From: Babylonia areolata
Lineage: Eukaryota; Mollusca; Gastropoda; Neogastropoda; Buccinidae
Assembly (NCBI RefSeq): GCF_041734735.1
Contig: NC_134897.1
Coordinates: 4,874,204 to 4,938,203 of the forward strand
DNA length: 64,000 nucleotides
Direction: 5' to 3'
In this document: positions 44,530-54,619 of the stretch, piece by piece
How positions within the stretch are numbered: the stretch's first letter is position 1
Layout of the letters: every line of letters starts with the position of its first letter
The notes under the pieces: generated by a model
The model's input: only the letters and a program-made list of their open reading frames with translations
Told to the model about the DNA's origin: nothing
Database searches by the model: none
Made by a program: the position numbers and the translations under genes

Positions 44530-46068
44530 TCGGGTGTCCCCCCAGAAGTGAACCGCTTTTTGAAAATTTTCACACAGTAACCCGAGGGTATCATCAACAA
44601 GTCTGCAAAATATTTAAAACTTCAGACGACAATTATGCGAGTATTGTCAAATTCAAAACAGCATATCAAAAAATCCAGTATCAGAGCTGTGTCAGTCTAA
44701 AAATAGCCTGTCTGGGTGTCAAGTCTATTGATTTTTTTTCTTTAAAAAATTTTTTTTATTGTCTGTATCCAAAATCAGTTCTGTCCAAAGTGTCAGTTTG
44801 GAAGGATCAACCATGCCTTTGAGTGAAAGTGATAAGGTTACCATTGAAAACTGTTTCAATGAGAAAGGCTGGGGTGGAAGAAGGATCGGAAAGGAATTTC
44901 AGGGCAAGGGGTGGAGTCATGTCACTGTAAGTAGACTTATTGCTAAAATACGCACTACGGGGTCAGTAGCACGTAAAATTGGCAGTGGGAGACCCAAGAC
45001 TGCATGTGTGGAGGAGAACAAGGACTGTGTTGAGGAACTGATTCAATCCCAGGAGGAGAACCCATTGACCCACACATCTCTTAGAGAAGTTGCAAGCGAT
45101 TTACAAGTGAGCAAGTCTTCTGTGCAAAGAATGGCAAAAGAACTGGAGCTGAAGCACCTGAAGAGGATACGGGTATCAAGGAGGGACCAAAATGTTAGAG
45201 GGAAAAGAAAAACTCGCTGCCGTAACTTGAATGACCACTACTCGGCCACTGATGTGAAAAGGGTCATTTTCACAGACGAGAAAGACTTTTCGTTAGAGAC
45301 AGCTAAAATCGCCAAAACGATCGCGTTTATGGGAAACGGAAACGACACATTCAGCCATCTCGCCTCTATCATGAGACTTATAGATTTTCAAAAAAGATAA
45401 TGGTTTCAGCTGGAGTATCCTGGAAAAGAAAAACAAACATTCATTTTATTGACACTGATAGAGCCAAGGTTAATAGTGAAAGCTACATTCAGTTACTGGA
45501 TGACAGTCTTCTCCCGGACTGTAGGCGTCTTTATCCTAGAAACAATTAGGTGTTTCAGCAAGATGGGGCTCCTTCACACACAAGTAGGGTAACCCAGGCC
45601 CATCTGGAGGAGGCTACACCAGAATTTATCAAGAAGGATGAATGGCCTCCACAAAGTCCTGACTGTAACCCAATGGATTATAGGACTATCTGAAGGAGAA
45701 TTTACCGAGAAGTGAGAGACAAACTGACCGAGCAGGCTTTAAAGGACAGGATATTTATGTCATGGGAGGAGATATCAGTGGCAGAAATACGTAAAAGCAT
45801 TTCTGTTTGGAAGAAACGGCTTCGTTTAGTCGTGGAGGAAGATGGAGGCCACATTGCGCATAAACTGAAATAAGTGAGTTTTCCACTTATATTGGATTTT
45901 TTGACATGCTGTTTTGAATTTGACAATACTCGCATAATTTGCGTCCGATCTTTTAGATATTTTGCACACCTGTTGATAATACCCTAAGCTTACTGTGTGA
46001 AAATTTGCAATTAATTCGGTTTTTCTATCTCTTGTCAAAATGCGGTTCATTTTTGGGGGGACACCCGA
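44530..46068 (+). mobile_element. Mariner-type DNA transposon (DD37D, maT-like), inactivated
   Basis: 1539 bp bounded by TA dinucleotides (44528-44529 and 46069-46070) and by inverted ends starting 'tcgggtgtcccccc'. The terminal inverted repeats are long. 44530 to about 44690 pairs with about 45887-46068, sharing 'gaaccgc', 'attttcacacagtaa', 'aattatgcgagtattgtcaa' and 'attcaaaacagcat' in mirrored order. The left arm lacks roughly 28 bp present in the right arm. The single internal gene is a transposase at 44813-45873. Long terminal repeats and the DD37D triad point to the maT branch of Tc1/mariner. Confidence 0.85.
44813..45873 (+). pseudogene. Mariner-type transposase, DD37D, broken
   Basis: About 353 codons, the usual length for the family. 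The N-terminal helix-turn-helix region ('MPLSESDKVTIENCFNEKG', 'SHVTVSRLIAKIRTTGSVA') and the GRPK hook ('GSGRPKT') bind the inverted repeats. A second helix-turn-helix is 'LREVASDLQVSKSSVQRMAK'. The catalytic triad is D in 'VIFTDEKDF', D in 'VFQQDGAPSHTS', and D in 'SPDCNPMDY', with 37 residues between the last two. It is disabled by a frame change ending in TAA near 45398, a TAG near 45548, and a net deletion around 45680 that removes the usual W-x-Y-L-K block. The C-terminus 'EEDGGHIAHKLK' is otherwise intact. Confidence 0.85.
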
Positions 46069-46084
46069 TATATGCAGTGAGTTT

Positions 46085-47440
46085 ACAGACAATTTTATCT
46101 TGGTTTTGAGACTTTAACTGTGTTTTTGATAGCACACTTGATATTGTATCAGGTCATCCATATAATATTAATGAAGTACGAGAATTGAATGATTTAACAA
46201 ATAGACTTGAACTAACTGACACATGGTGAATGTTTACAGTTAAACACCAACAACAGCTGACAATGTAATTGGGGAAGTTAACACGTTTATAGAAAATGAA
46301 ACTTTTCCACGGTTAAATGAAGTAGATGCGGCGTCATGTGAAGGGATAATTTCGATAGATGAAACAAGAGCAGTGGAATAACTGAGAAATGGCTCAACTT
46401 CTGGTTGGAATAACCATAGAATTTTAAAAGTTATTTTTGGGTAAAATAAGTAACACAGTCACAAATTCTTTTGTAGTGTCCTTTCACAGAGGTGAACTAT
46501 CCTATACACAGAAGCGAGGAAAAGTTACCATATTACACATAGGAAAGGATTTAGAAAGAGAAAGACTGACAAACTCGAGACATATGACGTTAACCAATTC
46601 TGATCATAAGATATTAGTGAAAGTTTTAGTCGAAAGACTTAGCAATGTAGTACACAAAGTAGTTGATGAAGACTTGGTTGGGTACATTAAAGGCAGAAAC
46701 ATTTCTACAACTAGGACAATTGACGATGTAATCAGCTATTCAAATAAAAACATTAAAGCTGATTGTGTACTCGCTATTGACTATTCTAAAGCCTTTGATT
46801 GTATATCAAAACCTTTTTTGTGTCACGTATTTGAAGTTTTTGTTTTCGGGACGGACTTTCAAATATGGACGCGGGTCTTAAACAATATAATTTCTAGTGT
46901 TATATACAAAGGGGTTGGCTTTTTGAAACATTTAAGGTATCATTTCCAGTTAGCCAGGGATGTCCTTTCTCTCCACCCGCTTCCGTATTTTGCTACATAA
47001 ATTATAAATAGTTCTATGGAAGGTATTAAGTTACCCATAGCTGACAACACAGATCCAATCCATTTAAGAATAAAGTGTTTAGCTGATGATACGACATTAT
47101 TTTTTTTTAATAATGAAGGTATGCTACTCGAAAAATTTGAAAGATTCCCTGGTCTTAAGATGAATGCCCATAAAACAAAAGCTCTTAGAATATATCAATA
47201 TAACAATGCTGACCAGATTCAGTTTACTTTAGTAAGCCGAATAAAAACCTTAGGCATCTATTTTGATTCTAATAAAACGACAAAAGAAATTGAAGACAAG
47301 TGGACTCATATGGGCTCTTTGATCAAGGAATGGAGTAACCTTGACCTTGGCATCTTTGGTGAAGTTGTAGTGGTAAAACCGTTTCTTATCAGTCACTTCA
47401 CACATGTTATGCAATCTGCTTGTCTTCCACAGTGTGATTT
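46085..47440 (+). mobile_element. L1/Tx1-like LINE, 5' and central part, decayed
   Basis: Starts with an endonuclease C-terminal scrap ('NEVRELNDLTNRLELTDTW' near 46170-46227), then the RT entry ('DAASCEGIISIDETRAVE'). The RT reads 'ILVKVLVERLSNVVHKVVDE', 'DLVGYIKGRNISTTRTIDDV', 'LAIDYSKAFDCISKPFL', catalytic 'CLADDTTLFF', 'PGLKMNAHKTKALRI', 'RIKTLGIYFDS'. Breaks lie between 46200 and 46440, near 46990, and elsewhere. It stops where the dispersed repeat begins (47479). Its C-terminal part continues at 49130-49476, so the repeat landed in this copy. Confidence 0.75.
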
Positions 47441-47478
47441 GCAAAATAAATGCTGTTATTTTTCTTTTGTTTCTTTTT

Positions 47479-47983
47479 GACTCACTTGTGTAAACAAAGT
47501 GTTCGGTTGTCTGTGTGTCCGTGGTAAACTTTAACATTACCATTTTCTCTGCAAATACTTTGTCAGTTGACACCAAATTTGGCATAAAAATAGGAAAAAT
47601 TCAATTCTTTCCAGTCATCTTGTTTAAAACAGTATTGCACCTCTCGCATGGGCACAAAAAAATTAAAAAAATAAGCCAAATTATATGCGAACTGATTTTA
47701 CTGTTACATTTATATTTTTTAATTCTCTAAACTTGGCACTCTGATCTCATATTCTGACACAACAACAAGAGCAGTCAATTTTATCATCTTTTTGTTCAAA
47801 CAGGAACTTCTTTTGCAAAGCATGGAAGTTATATTTATTTTGCATGTCTTTGGTGCAGATGGTAAAAAAGGGAAATTAATCTGTAATTAATGCTAGGGGG
47901 CTTAATTTCCTTTAAACTGATCTTTCCCATTTCTCATCTTAAACATTACATTTTGAAATTATACTCAATACATAGAAAGCTTG
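47479..47983 (-). repeat. Dispersed ~600-bp repeat, copy B, main part
   Basis: Begins with 'gactcacttgtg' and matches copies A and C in reverse complement up to 'atacatagaaagcttg'. The remaining ~70 bp of the element are found 1.03 kb away at 49013-49052. The (AC)n tract of the other copies is almost absent here. Confidence 0.85.
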
Positions 47984-49012
47984 TGTGTTTTACTCTCAGT
48001 GTACAGGGCTTTCACTATGTTCATTCGCCCAAGTAATCTTTTTCGGAAAATATTAAAATCAATACGACGAGTGGACTTTATAGATCTATTGGCTGATCCC
48101 TGAAGGTCACGGGCAAAAATCAATTGCGTACAAATATTTATGCATAGTCAAAGCATGTGCTCATATTCTTCGCGAACGCGAACGACGCCATTGTGTTTCA
48201 AGTTGTTGACCTGCCCGTTCAATCCTATATTCAATCGACAATACACGATAACATGTGATGGAAAGTTGGAGAAGGAGACCATTAAATATTTATTCAGAGA
48301 AAAATTTGTGAACGCCTCATCACTTACTGGATTATGCCCCAAACTGCCATGAAAATATCCACAGAATCAGTCGGAATTCACAGTTAAAAATAATAAACCA
48401 TAAACCCTTGAATTGGTGAAGCGTAAAAATTCCAGTCTTGACTTTTCTCAAAATGAAGTCCTTTTCACTTCATACGACGTTTAGAAGTACATGTACTTGG
48501 CTCTACATGTTACTAGTTTAAGAAAATACTCCATTTTCATAGCAACTTTAAAACTATAAAACTAGAATGAACATAAAAGAGAAATTGAATCGACCATGTC
48601 AACCGGGTGTAACTAAACTTGTAAATCTATCTAGATCCTGAGAAAACGGTTACATGTTGCAGTGTGACTGCGGCGATAGCCACGTCTCCTTTACCGCGGA
48701 CTTAAAAAAGAATTTTTAATTGCCCTTAAAGATTTTTTTAATGCCCAAGATACACCAGAATAAAATGATTTAAACAGCGTTCTCACTGCGAATACCGCAA
48801 TCGATTTATCGCCCTTTAAAAAAGCATGTTTAAATGTTATATTTTTGAACGTCAGCTAAGGAGCCCCGATAGTGTAATGGGTAAAACAGTTTCTTCTGAC
48901 CTAAACACGCGGGGTTCGAATCTGTTGCTAGGACTTTTTTTCTTTTTTTTTTCTTTCTTTTAACCCGAAGCTTTATAATAACAAAATACAGAACACATTT
49001 TAACAGTTAGAT
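47984..49012. other. ~1.03-kb insertion splitting dispersed repeat copy B
   Basis: Sequence absent from copies A and C at the corresponding point. It holds weak coding-like frames at 48000-48350 (minus: 'FNIFRKRLLGRMNIVKALYT', 'LNKYLMVSFSNFPSHVIVY') that could be a LINE end, and a tRNA-like element at 48860-48935. No clear target-site duplication was found. Confidence 0.55.
48860..48935 (+). repeat. tRNA-like element, probably a pseudogene or SINE head
   Basis: About 75 bases with a plausible A box ('TGTAATGGGTAAAAC') and a strong B box ('GGGGTTCGAATC'), followed at once by a T-run that could end pol III transcription. The T stem pairs only with wobble pairs and the acceptor arm does not pair, so a working tRNA is unlikely. 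Confidence 0.5.
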
Positions 49013-49052
49013 TTTTTAAAGTGTATCACAAGTGAGTCTTGAAGGCCTCGCC
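49013..49052 (-). repeat. Dispersed ~600-bp repeat, copy B, detached left end
   Basis: Reads in reverse complement as the left end of copies A and C: 'tatcacaagtgagtcttgaa' then 'ggcctcgcctcttg'. It completes copy B across the insertion. Confidence 0.85.
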
Positions 49053-49129
49053 TCTTGTTTTTTTCTTTTTTTGTGGCTTAAAAAGCAGAGTAAAAGGATA
49101 GCATTCGAAAAGGTTATTTAAAATAATAA

Positions 49130-49476
49130 ATAAATAAATGGAAGCTGATTTTGAAGCAGGTATGTTTACAATGATAGATATGTTTATACTTACAATGGAC
49201 CGGAAAACTTTTGAGGCCTCCGAACAACAGAACTGGACATACATACCAAAATGGCATCTAGGAAAAATAGCTAAACACGGTAATATCTTCTTTATCAGCT
49301 TCAAAGTAAGAGGTATAAAAGGACTAGATAGACAAGATAATGTGTTTTGGGGAGAAGTGTATCGTAATTATGTACAAAGCAAACATTTACTGCTGATGCC
49401 ACAAATAAATCGTCTATTGCAAACAGCACACTATGAAATTATTGCCCCCCACATTAATGAAATCTTAGATGTTTGA
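49130..49476 (+). mobile_element. Continuation of the LINE at 46085-47440 (C-terminal region)
   Basis: A frame open to the TGA at 49474 reads 'EADFEAGMFTMIDMFILTMD', 'QNWTYIPKWHLGKIAKHG' and 'NVFWGEVYRNYV'. The same blocks in the same order occur in the intact ORF2 ('NGGINIPHILSFIKALK', 'RPKWKII', 'NPFWKDVFRSY') and in the fragment at 541-1960. It is on the same strand as 46085-47440 and follows it in protein order. Confidence 0.65.
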
Positions 49477-50279
49477 GGACAGGAAAGTTAGACCATATTT
49501 GGTTGCATTTTTAAACATATTGGCTCCACGGTAGCCTCACGATTACCTTCAATTAACCAATTCAATTGAAATTGAACAGTTGTGAAATAATTGCAGAACA
49601 CTCTGAATACGTTCAAAAGCCGTCTGCTCTATTCTTTTAAGTGTAGAGGAAGAGGTCGTGGGTGCTACGTGGGTAAAATGTATTTTACTAATATCTCTTA
49701 TTTGCACGACATGCACAATGTATTTTGAACTAACATTTTTCATATCGATGTTTGTTGTATTCTAAAGCGGGGAAACATGACACATGTAAATGCGAGCTAG
49801 AGAAATCACACGATCTTTTGACTCAAAGCCGACTCATGGCTAAACTGCATTTTGGGATTAGGGGAAGTAACTCGAGTTGTGGGACTCCCAAAAGGGCAAA
49901 ATTTTCAATCAAACGTAAAATTTAATTGGAAAAGAGTTATATTGAAGTGATCAGACTAATTTACGCTACTTCGTCGAAGATTTTGTAGTAGGCCGATGCA
50001 AGCCTTACTTAGAATAAATGAAGATATTTCATTTCTGGCTGTTCATTCGAATATGAAATACCTCACCGAGAATGAAAACATATAATACGTGCTCGTTTTT
50101 CAAAAATGAAAAGTATGATTTTTGAGGGTTTCAACTTATGCTTGTCATAAGTTCCTTGACCGGATTGCGAGAGGGTATCCTTGTGATAAGGGCTGTAACT
50201 CTTGTGCGTCCCAACGTTTTTTTCTTGAAAACATGTAAAAAATTAGTTCAGCACACACCAAAGAATATCTTGATACCAG
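49477..50279. other. Gene-free stretch
   Basis: No recognised repeat, RNA gene or coding domain. Confidence 0.4.
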
Positions 50280-50446
50280 TCTGCATCATTCCTGGGGGTG
50301 GGGGGAAGTGCACGGTAGACCCTAATCGGCCTTGTGGACTAGACAATGTGTTGTTGAGGACCTGTGAACACTGTGGTTGTCAAGATTTGTCTGGTAACTT
50401 CTGCTTACTTTCTGGTGCTGGTAGTATCTGTCATGTTGTGGTTTGA
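50280..50446 (+). CDS. Candidate terminal exon, cysteine-rich
   Basis: After a 'gataccag' acceptor, an open frame of 167 bp ends at TGA (50444). It reads 'CIIPGGGGKCTVDPNRPCGL', then 'LLRTCEHCGCQDLSGNFC' and 'AGSICHVVV'. The many cysteines suggest a small secreted or extracellular module. It enters in phase 1, the phase in which the SRCR exon at 40264-40436 leaves, so it could be the last exon of that gene. A third of random exons would match by chance, and the acceptor has a poor pyrimidine tract. No family is recognised. An AATAAA lies at about 50884. Confidence 0.3.
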
Positions 50447-50723
50447 TATGTGGTGGTGAACATTTATCTAAATAGATGTTAGCAAATGTTTTAAATGTCT
50501 GAAAGTACAGTGTATATTAAATTGAACTGATTCTTCACTTCATTTCTATGTGTTCATTTGGAACTGTCGCCTCAATTTTTTTCTGTTTTCTGAGAAACGT
50601 TTCTGGTTTTTGTTCTCATTGATGACAACAATAATGTCAGTGGTGATGGCGGCAATTATGGTTGTTGTGGTGTTGATTGTGGCTGTGGTGGTAATGGTCA
50701 TGATGACTCCGAACATCATTCCA

Positions 50724-50772
<49 letters not shown>

Positions 50773-51161
50773 GGTTTGCTCGTTCGTTAACGTTTCTGTA
50801 GTTCTGTTATTCTTAGCTTGTTCGCCTTCTTTTTCTTCCAGTTTTGGACACTCTGTAACAGTGCTTTTGATGATTTTGAACTAAATAAAGAAGCATGTGT
50901 TATTTTGGATTCTAGCACTTCACGATATTTTCAGTTTTGATTTCTAGCATTTAAGTTTTAACCCCCCCCCCCATGCCACCCCCCCACACACACTCCCTCC
51001 TTCCCGCAACCCAATCGACCCCGTCCGCTCACTATTCCGCCATGGCAGGGTCTGCTACGCTGGATGTCAGACATGGTATTAATTTGTTTAACTACAAAAC
51101 AATAATTGACTACATGTCTTAATTACTTTATGTCCTCGCTGCACCCCCCCCCCTCCCTCAA

Positions 51162-51212
<51 letters not shown>

Positions 51213-51929
51213 GAAAGTTGGTAAATTGATTTGTTAGATATGTTGCTTTTAAAAATTCATATCATTGGGTTTAGTTTGTTGGGTTTTTTTAAAAATTTGA
51301 TTTTCTTTGTAATACTCAGTTAATTTTAATTAAAATGATTGCTAAAATGTCAGTACAACAAAAAGTTAACCTGACGATAAATGGTTTCGGTCAGTGTGTG
51401 TGCTGTATGTTCCATTCTGACTGATGTGCGTGCTTGTTAAATTTATTATTGTAAAGTGCTTTGAGGTGTTAGAAATCAACCAGAAGGGCAAAATGCTACA
51501 TTCAGAAGTAAAATGTTGTAATCACTCCTAACAAAAAGTAACCTTGGGAAAAGTAGCACAGTGCAATTTGCACTAACCACCCTAAGGAAAGAGCCAACAT
51601 GTGGGCCTATCAATATATGTTGCAGTAGTTTAAGTATCAACGCAAGCAAATAAAAGAATATTTTTGAGGGGTGAGATGAAAGGAGACTTCTGAGCCGTCT
51701 CTTCACCGTTGTGATGTCAATGTCGTATCCCTTTCTTAATTATCAACTTGTAGTGGATGTGTGCTTGTTACTGCTTTTCGGCAGTCATCATTGTATGTTG
51801 AAATCAGCTTTCTTAATTCATTCTTTTATACAGTATCTCGATAAAACTATCGATCGCCAGACAATGGGTGGATATAACTGTGTCCATCAGAAGAGCCCAT
51901 GTCCACAGCTGCAGAATACAACAAAAGCT
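50447..51929. other. Gene-free stretch with poly(T), poly(C) and (GT)n
   Basis: GTG/GTT-rich DNA at 50635-50700, an uninterrupted T-run of about 44 bases at 50726-50769, C-runs near 50960-50990 and 51145-51152, and (GT)n at about 51167-51209. No gene is recognised. Confidence 0.5.
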
Positions 51930-52212
51930 TGATAAATATTTCAGAAATATATAAAGCAAAGTACGAAAAGAAAAATACAATTTATTTGTAAACATTATCT
52001 CAATAGATTTCCTTGATAAGTGGGAATTACAACCAAAAAAAATAACAGCAACAACAACAACAAAAAAACCCAACCAAACAAACTTAATGGAAATATGTCA
52101 AAACGTTGATAGGATATCTAGATGTTCATACATTAATCTTGAACAGCATTGAAAGTATACATTTGGTTTGAACAAACTTAAGTGATTATAATGTATATCC
52201 ACGCGAAAATGA

Positions 52213-52258
<46 letters not shown>

Positions 52259-52680
52259 CAGAGCCGGTTGGCGTTGAGTGAGAAAGAGTGGGAGAGGGAG
52301 GAGAGTGGAGAGAAAGAGAGATTCAACCCCATCGCTCATATTACGAACATTGGTAATTTTAGCTTTTCTCTCCTTTATCAGTACATGTATTTTTGTCCTT
52401 TGTTGCTGAAAAAGCTGGGGAAAATGCAATCATTCAGCTGAAGACAATGATTTATGAAGATCGGATTACCTACTAATGGCAAGCATTTTGTTATCTATTT
52501 ATTTATCATGATTAATATTTGCTATTTGATGTAATGATCTGAAAAAATGTTGTTTGCACTTTTAGGGGAGTTTGTGTTTGCTTCTTTGTTTTCTTTTTCT
52601 TTTTCTTTTTTTTTTACTTTCTTTGTTGGTTTTTACTACTCCTATGTGTTGTGATATTTCCGTTCTTTCAGATAATTAAA
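51930..52680 (+). mobile_element. LINE 3' end (last coding scrap and 3' UTR)
   Basis: Similar over several hundred bases to 1770-2300, which follows an L1/Tx1-like ORF2 fragment. Shared words are 'aaaatacaatttatttgtaaac', reduced here to 'atttatttgtaaac', plus 'gtcaaaacgttgat', 'aagcattttgtt' and 'atttgctat'. It carries its own A-rich (52038-52080) and GT (52215-52258) expansions. Confidence 0.65.
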
Positions 52681-53136
52681 ATTAGTTGAAAATGACGATA
52701 AATTCCTTAACTGGCTTCCATAATGGCTGTTCGCAGTCAGTTTCGAAGTGTTGTATATCCTGCTTCTTTTTAACTTAAAAATATTATGGCCTTTACATAT
52801 TCAAGCAGGACAAACAGTTTGTAGACAGTTTTCTGTACTGTCCGAGGCACTGATTCAACTATCACTGTTCGTGCTGCTACCACATAATTATTCACCACTA
52901 CACAGTGCTACAACTGAACTAAGATTAGAAGCGGTGTTTTTTGGGGGAGGGGGGTTTGTGTGTTGTTGTTGTTGTTGTTTGGGGGGTGGGGTGGGGGGTT
53001 CTGGAACATTTCTCAGCACAACACACCATAGCAAAATATGTCAGCACAACATATAGACAAAGCCGCAGCGAAACATAAGTCTAAAGGGACATAACTTCAT
53101 TGATTGCACGTTGACTGCAGGTTATCTTTCATCACA
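52681..53136. other. Gene-free stretch with G-rich tract
   Basis: The GGG-run-rich strand at 52940-53002 could form a G-quadruplex. No gene is recognised. Confidence 0.45.
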
Positions 53137-53741
53137 TTAATAACAAGAGAGGCCAGGCCTTCAAGACTCACTTGTGACACACTTTAAAAAAAAAAAAAAT
53201 CCAAGCTTTTTATGTATTGAGTATAATTTCAAAATGTAATGTTTAAGATGAGAAAGATCAGTTTAAAGCAAATTAACTCCCCTAGCATTAATTCAGAGTA
53301 ATTTCCCTTCTTACTATCTGCACCAAAAAGTTTGCAAAATAAATACAACTTCCATGCTTAGCAAAAGAAGTTCCTGTTTGAACAGAAAATGATTATAATG
53401 ACTGCTCTTGTTGTTGGGTCAGAATATCAGATCAAAGTGCCAAGTTTAGAGAATACCAAAAATATAAATATAACAGTAAATGCAGTTTGCATATAATTAG
53501 GTTTCATTTTTTATTTTTTTGTGCCCATCCCAGAGGTGCAATATTGTTTTAAACAAGATGACTGGAAAGAACTGAATTTTTCCTATTTTTATGCCTAATT
53601 TGGTGTCAACTGACAAAGTATTTGCAGAGAAAATGTCAATGTTAAAGTTTACCACGGACACACACACACACACACACACACAGACAACCGAACACCGGGT
53701 TAAAACATAGACTCACTTTGTTTACACAAGTGAGACAAAAA
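53137..53741 (+). repeat. Dispersed ~600-bp repeat, copy C (complete)
   Basis: Nearly identical to copy A across its whole length. It starts at 'acaagagaggccaggcc', has 'gactcacttgtg' at 53165-53176, and ends with 'cacaagtgagac' at 53725-53736. The (AC)n tract near 53660-53682 is shorter than in copy A. Confidence 0.9.
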
Positions 53742-54130
53742 TCCCTCCGTCTGCACACACACGCACACATGCACACGCACACAGAGAATCGTACGTTTTC
53801 TTTCTAACCCGGTATTTTCTCAGTCCCGAACCGGTGTGGTGCGTGTGTACCATGCTTTGTGGCAAATGGTAGGTAACACAGCTGCCAGAACCCCCACCTC
53901 CCAGCACCACCCCTTACAATAAACCCACCCCACCTTTCCCTCTTCTGAGTTCCATTCACCCCAACCCCAACCCTCAGTTGTGTGTTTCCCAATTAGGACC
54001 GTGCCGCCAGTGAACAGCAGGCGTCTCTAGCTGTCTGACGACAGACCGCGTGCCAAGTTAATACTTGACAAAACATTACCAGCTCCACTTGTCGTTGTAC
54101 ACACATCCGTCTTACCCACATGTCAACCCT

Positions 54131-54169
<39 letters not shown>

Positions 54170-54619
54170 CTTGGTTTTAATAGGTCACTGTAATAATGTA
54201 CCTATGTTAACAATACACAGAATGAATTAGCTGAACCAGAAGGCTACAGGAATGGTTCAGTCTCTGAAGAAGAAATATAACTTGCTGTCAGAGGAAAGGT
54301 TTTAGTGGTATCACGGGGCGAATTATGGTAGGAAGCCAAACGAGCAGGTTAATGTACTTCTCAATAATGGTATATTTCATTATATGTCCATTTATGGGCT
54401 GCATCAGTTTTTCAATTGTCAAGTGATCAGCTGTTGAGTACCCTTTCCTAAATACTGGCAGGACTTAGGAAAAAGAAATCAACAGATGATTACATGTTTT
54501 ACCTGTCTAGCTCTCTCACGAACACAGTATTCTTGTGGCGTGGACGTGGAAAACCTTTGACGTCATGGTCCAACATATATGGAAAATATACATGAAGCAT
54601 TCATCAGACCTATATATCA
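53742..54619. other. Gene-free stretch with (CT)n
   Basis: (CA)-rich words near 53755-53785, C-rich DNA at 53880-53975, and (CT)n at about 54137-54166. Nothing else was recognised. Confidence 0.45.

Noticed and set aside
48860-48935. Functional tRNA gene
   Set aside because: Pol III boxes are good, but the acceptor stem does not pair and the T stem relies on wobble pairs.
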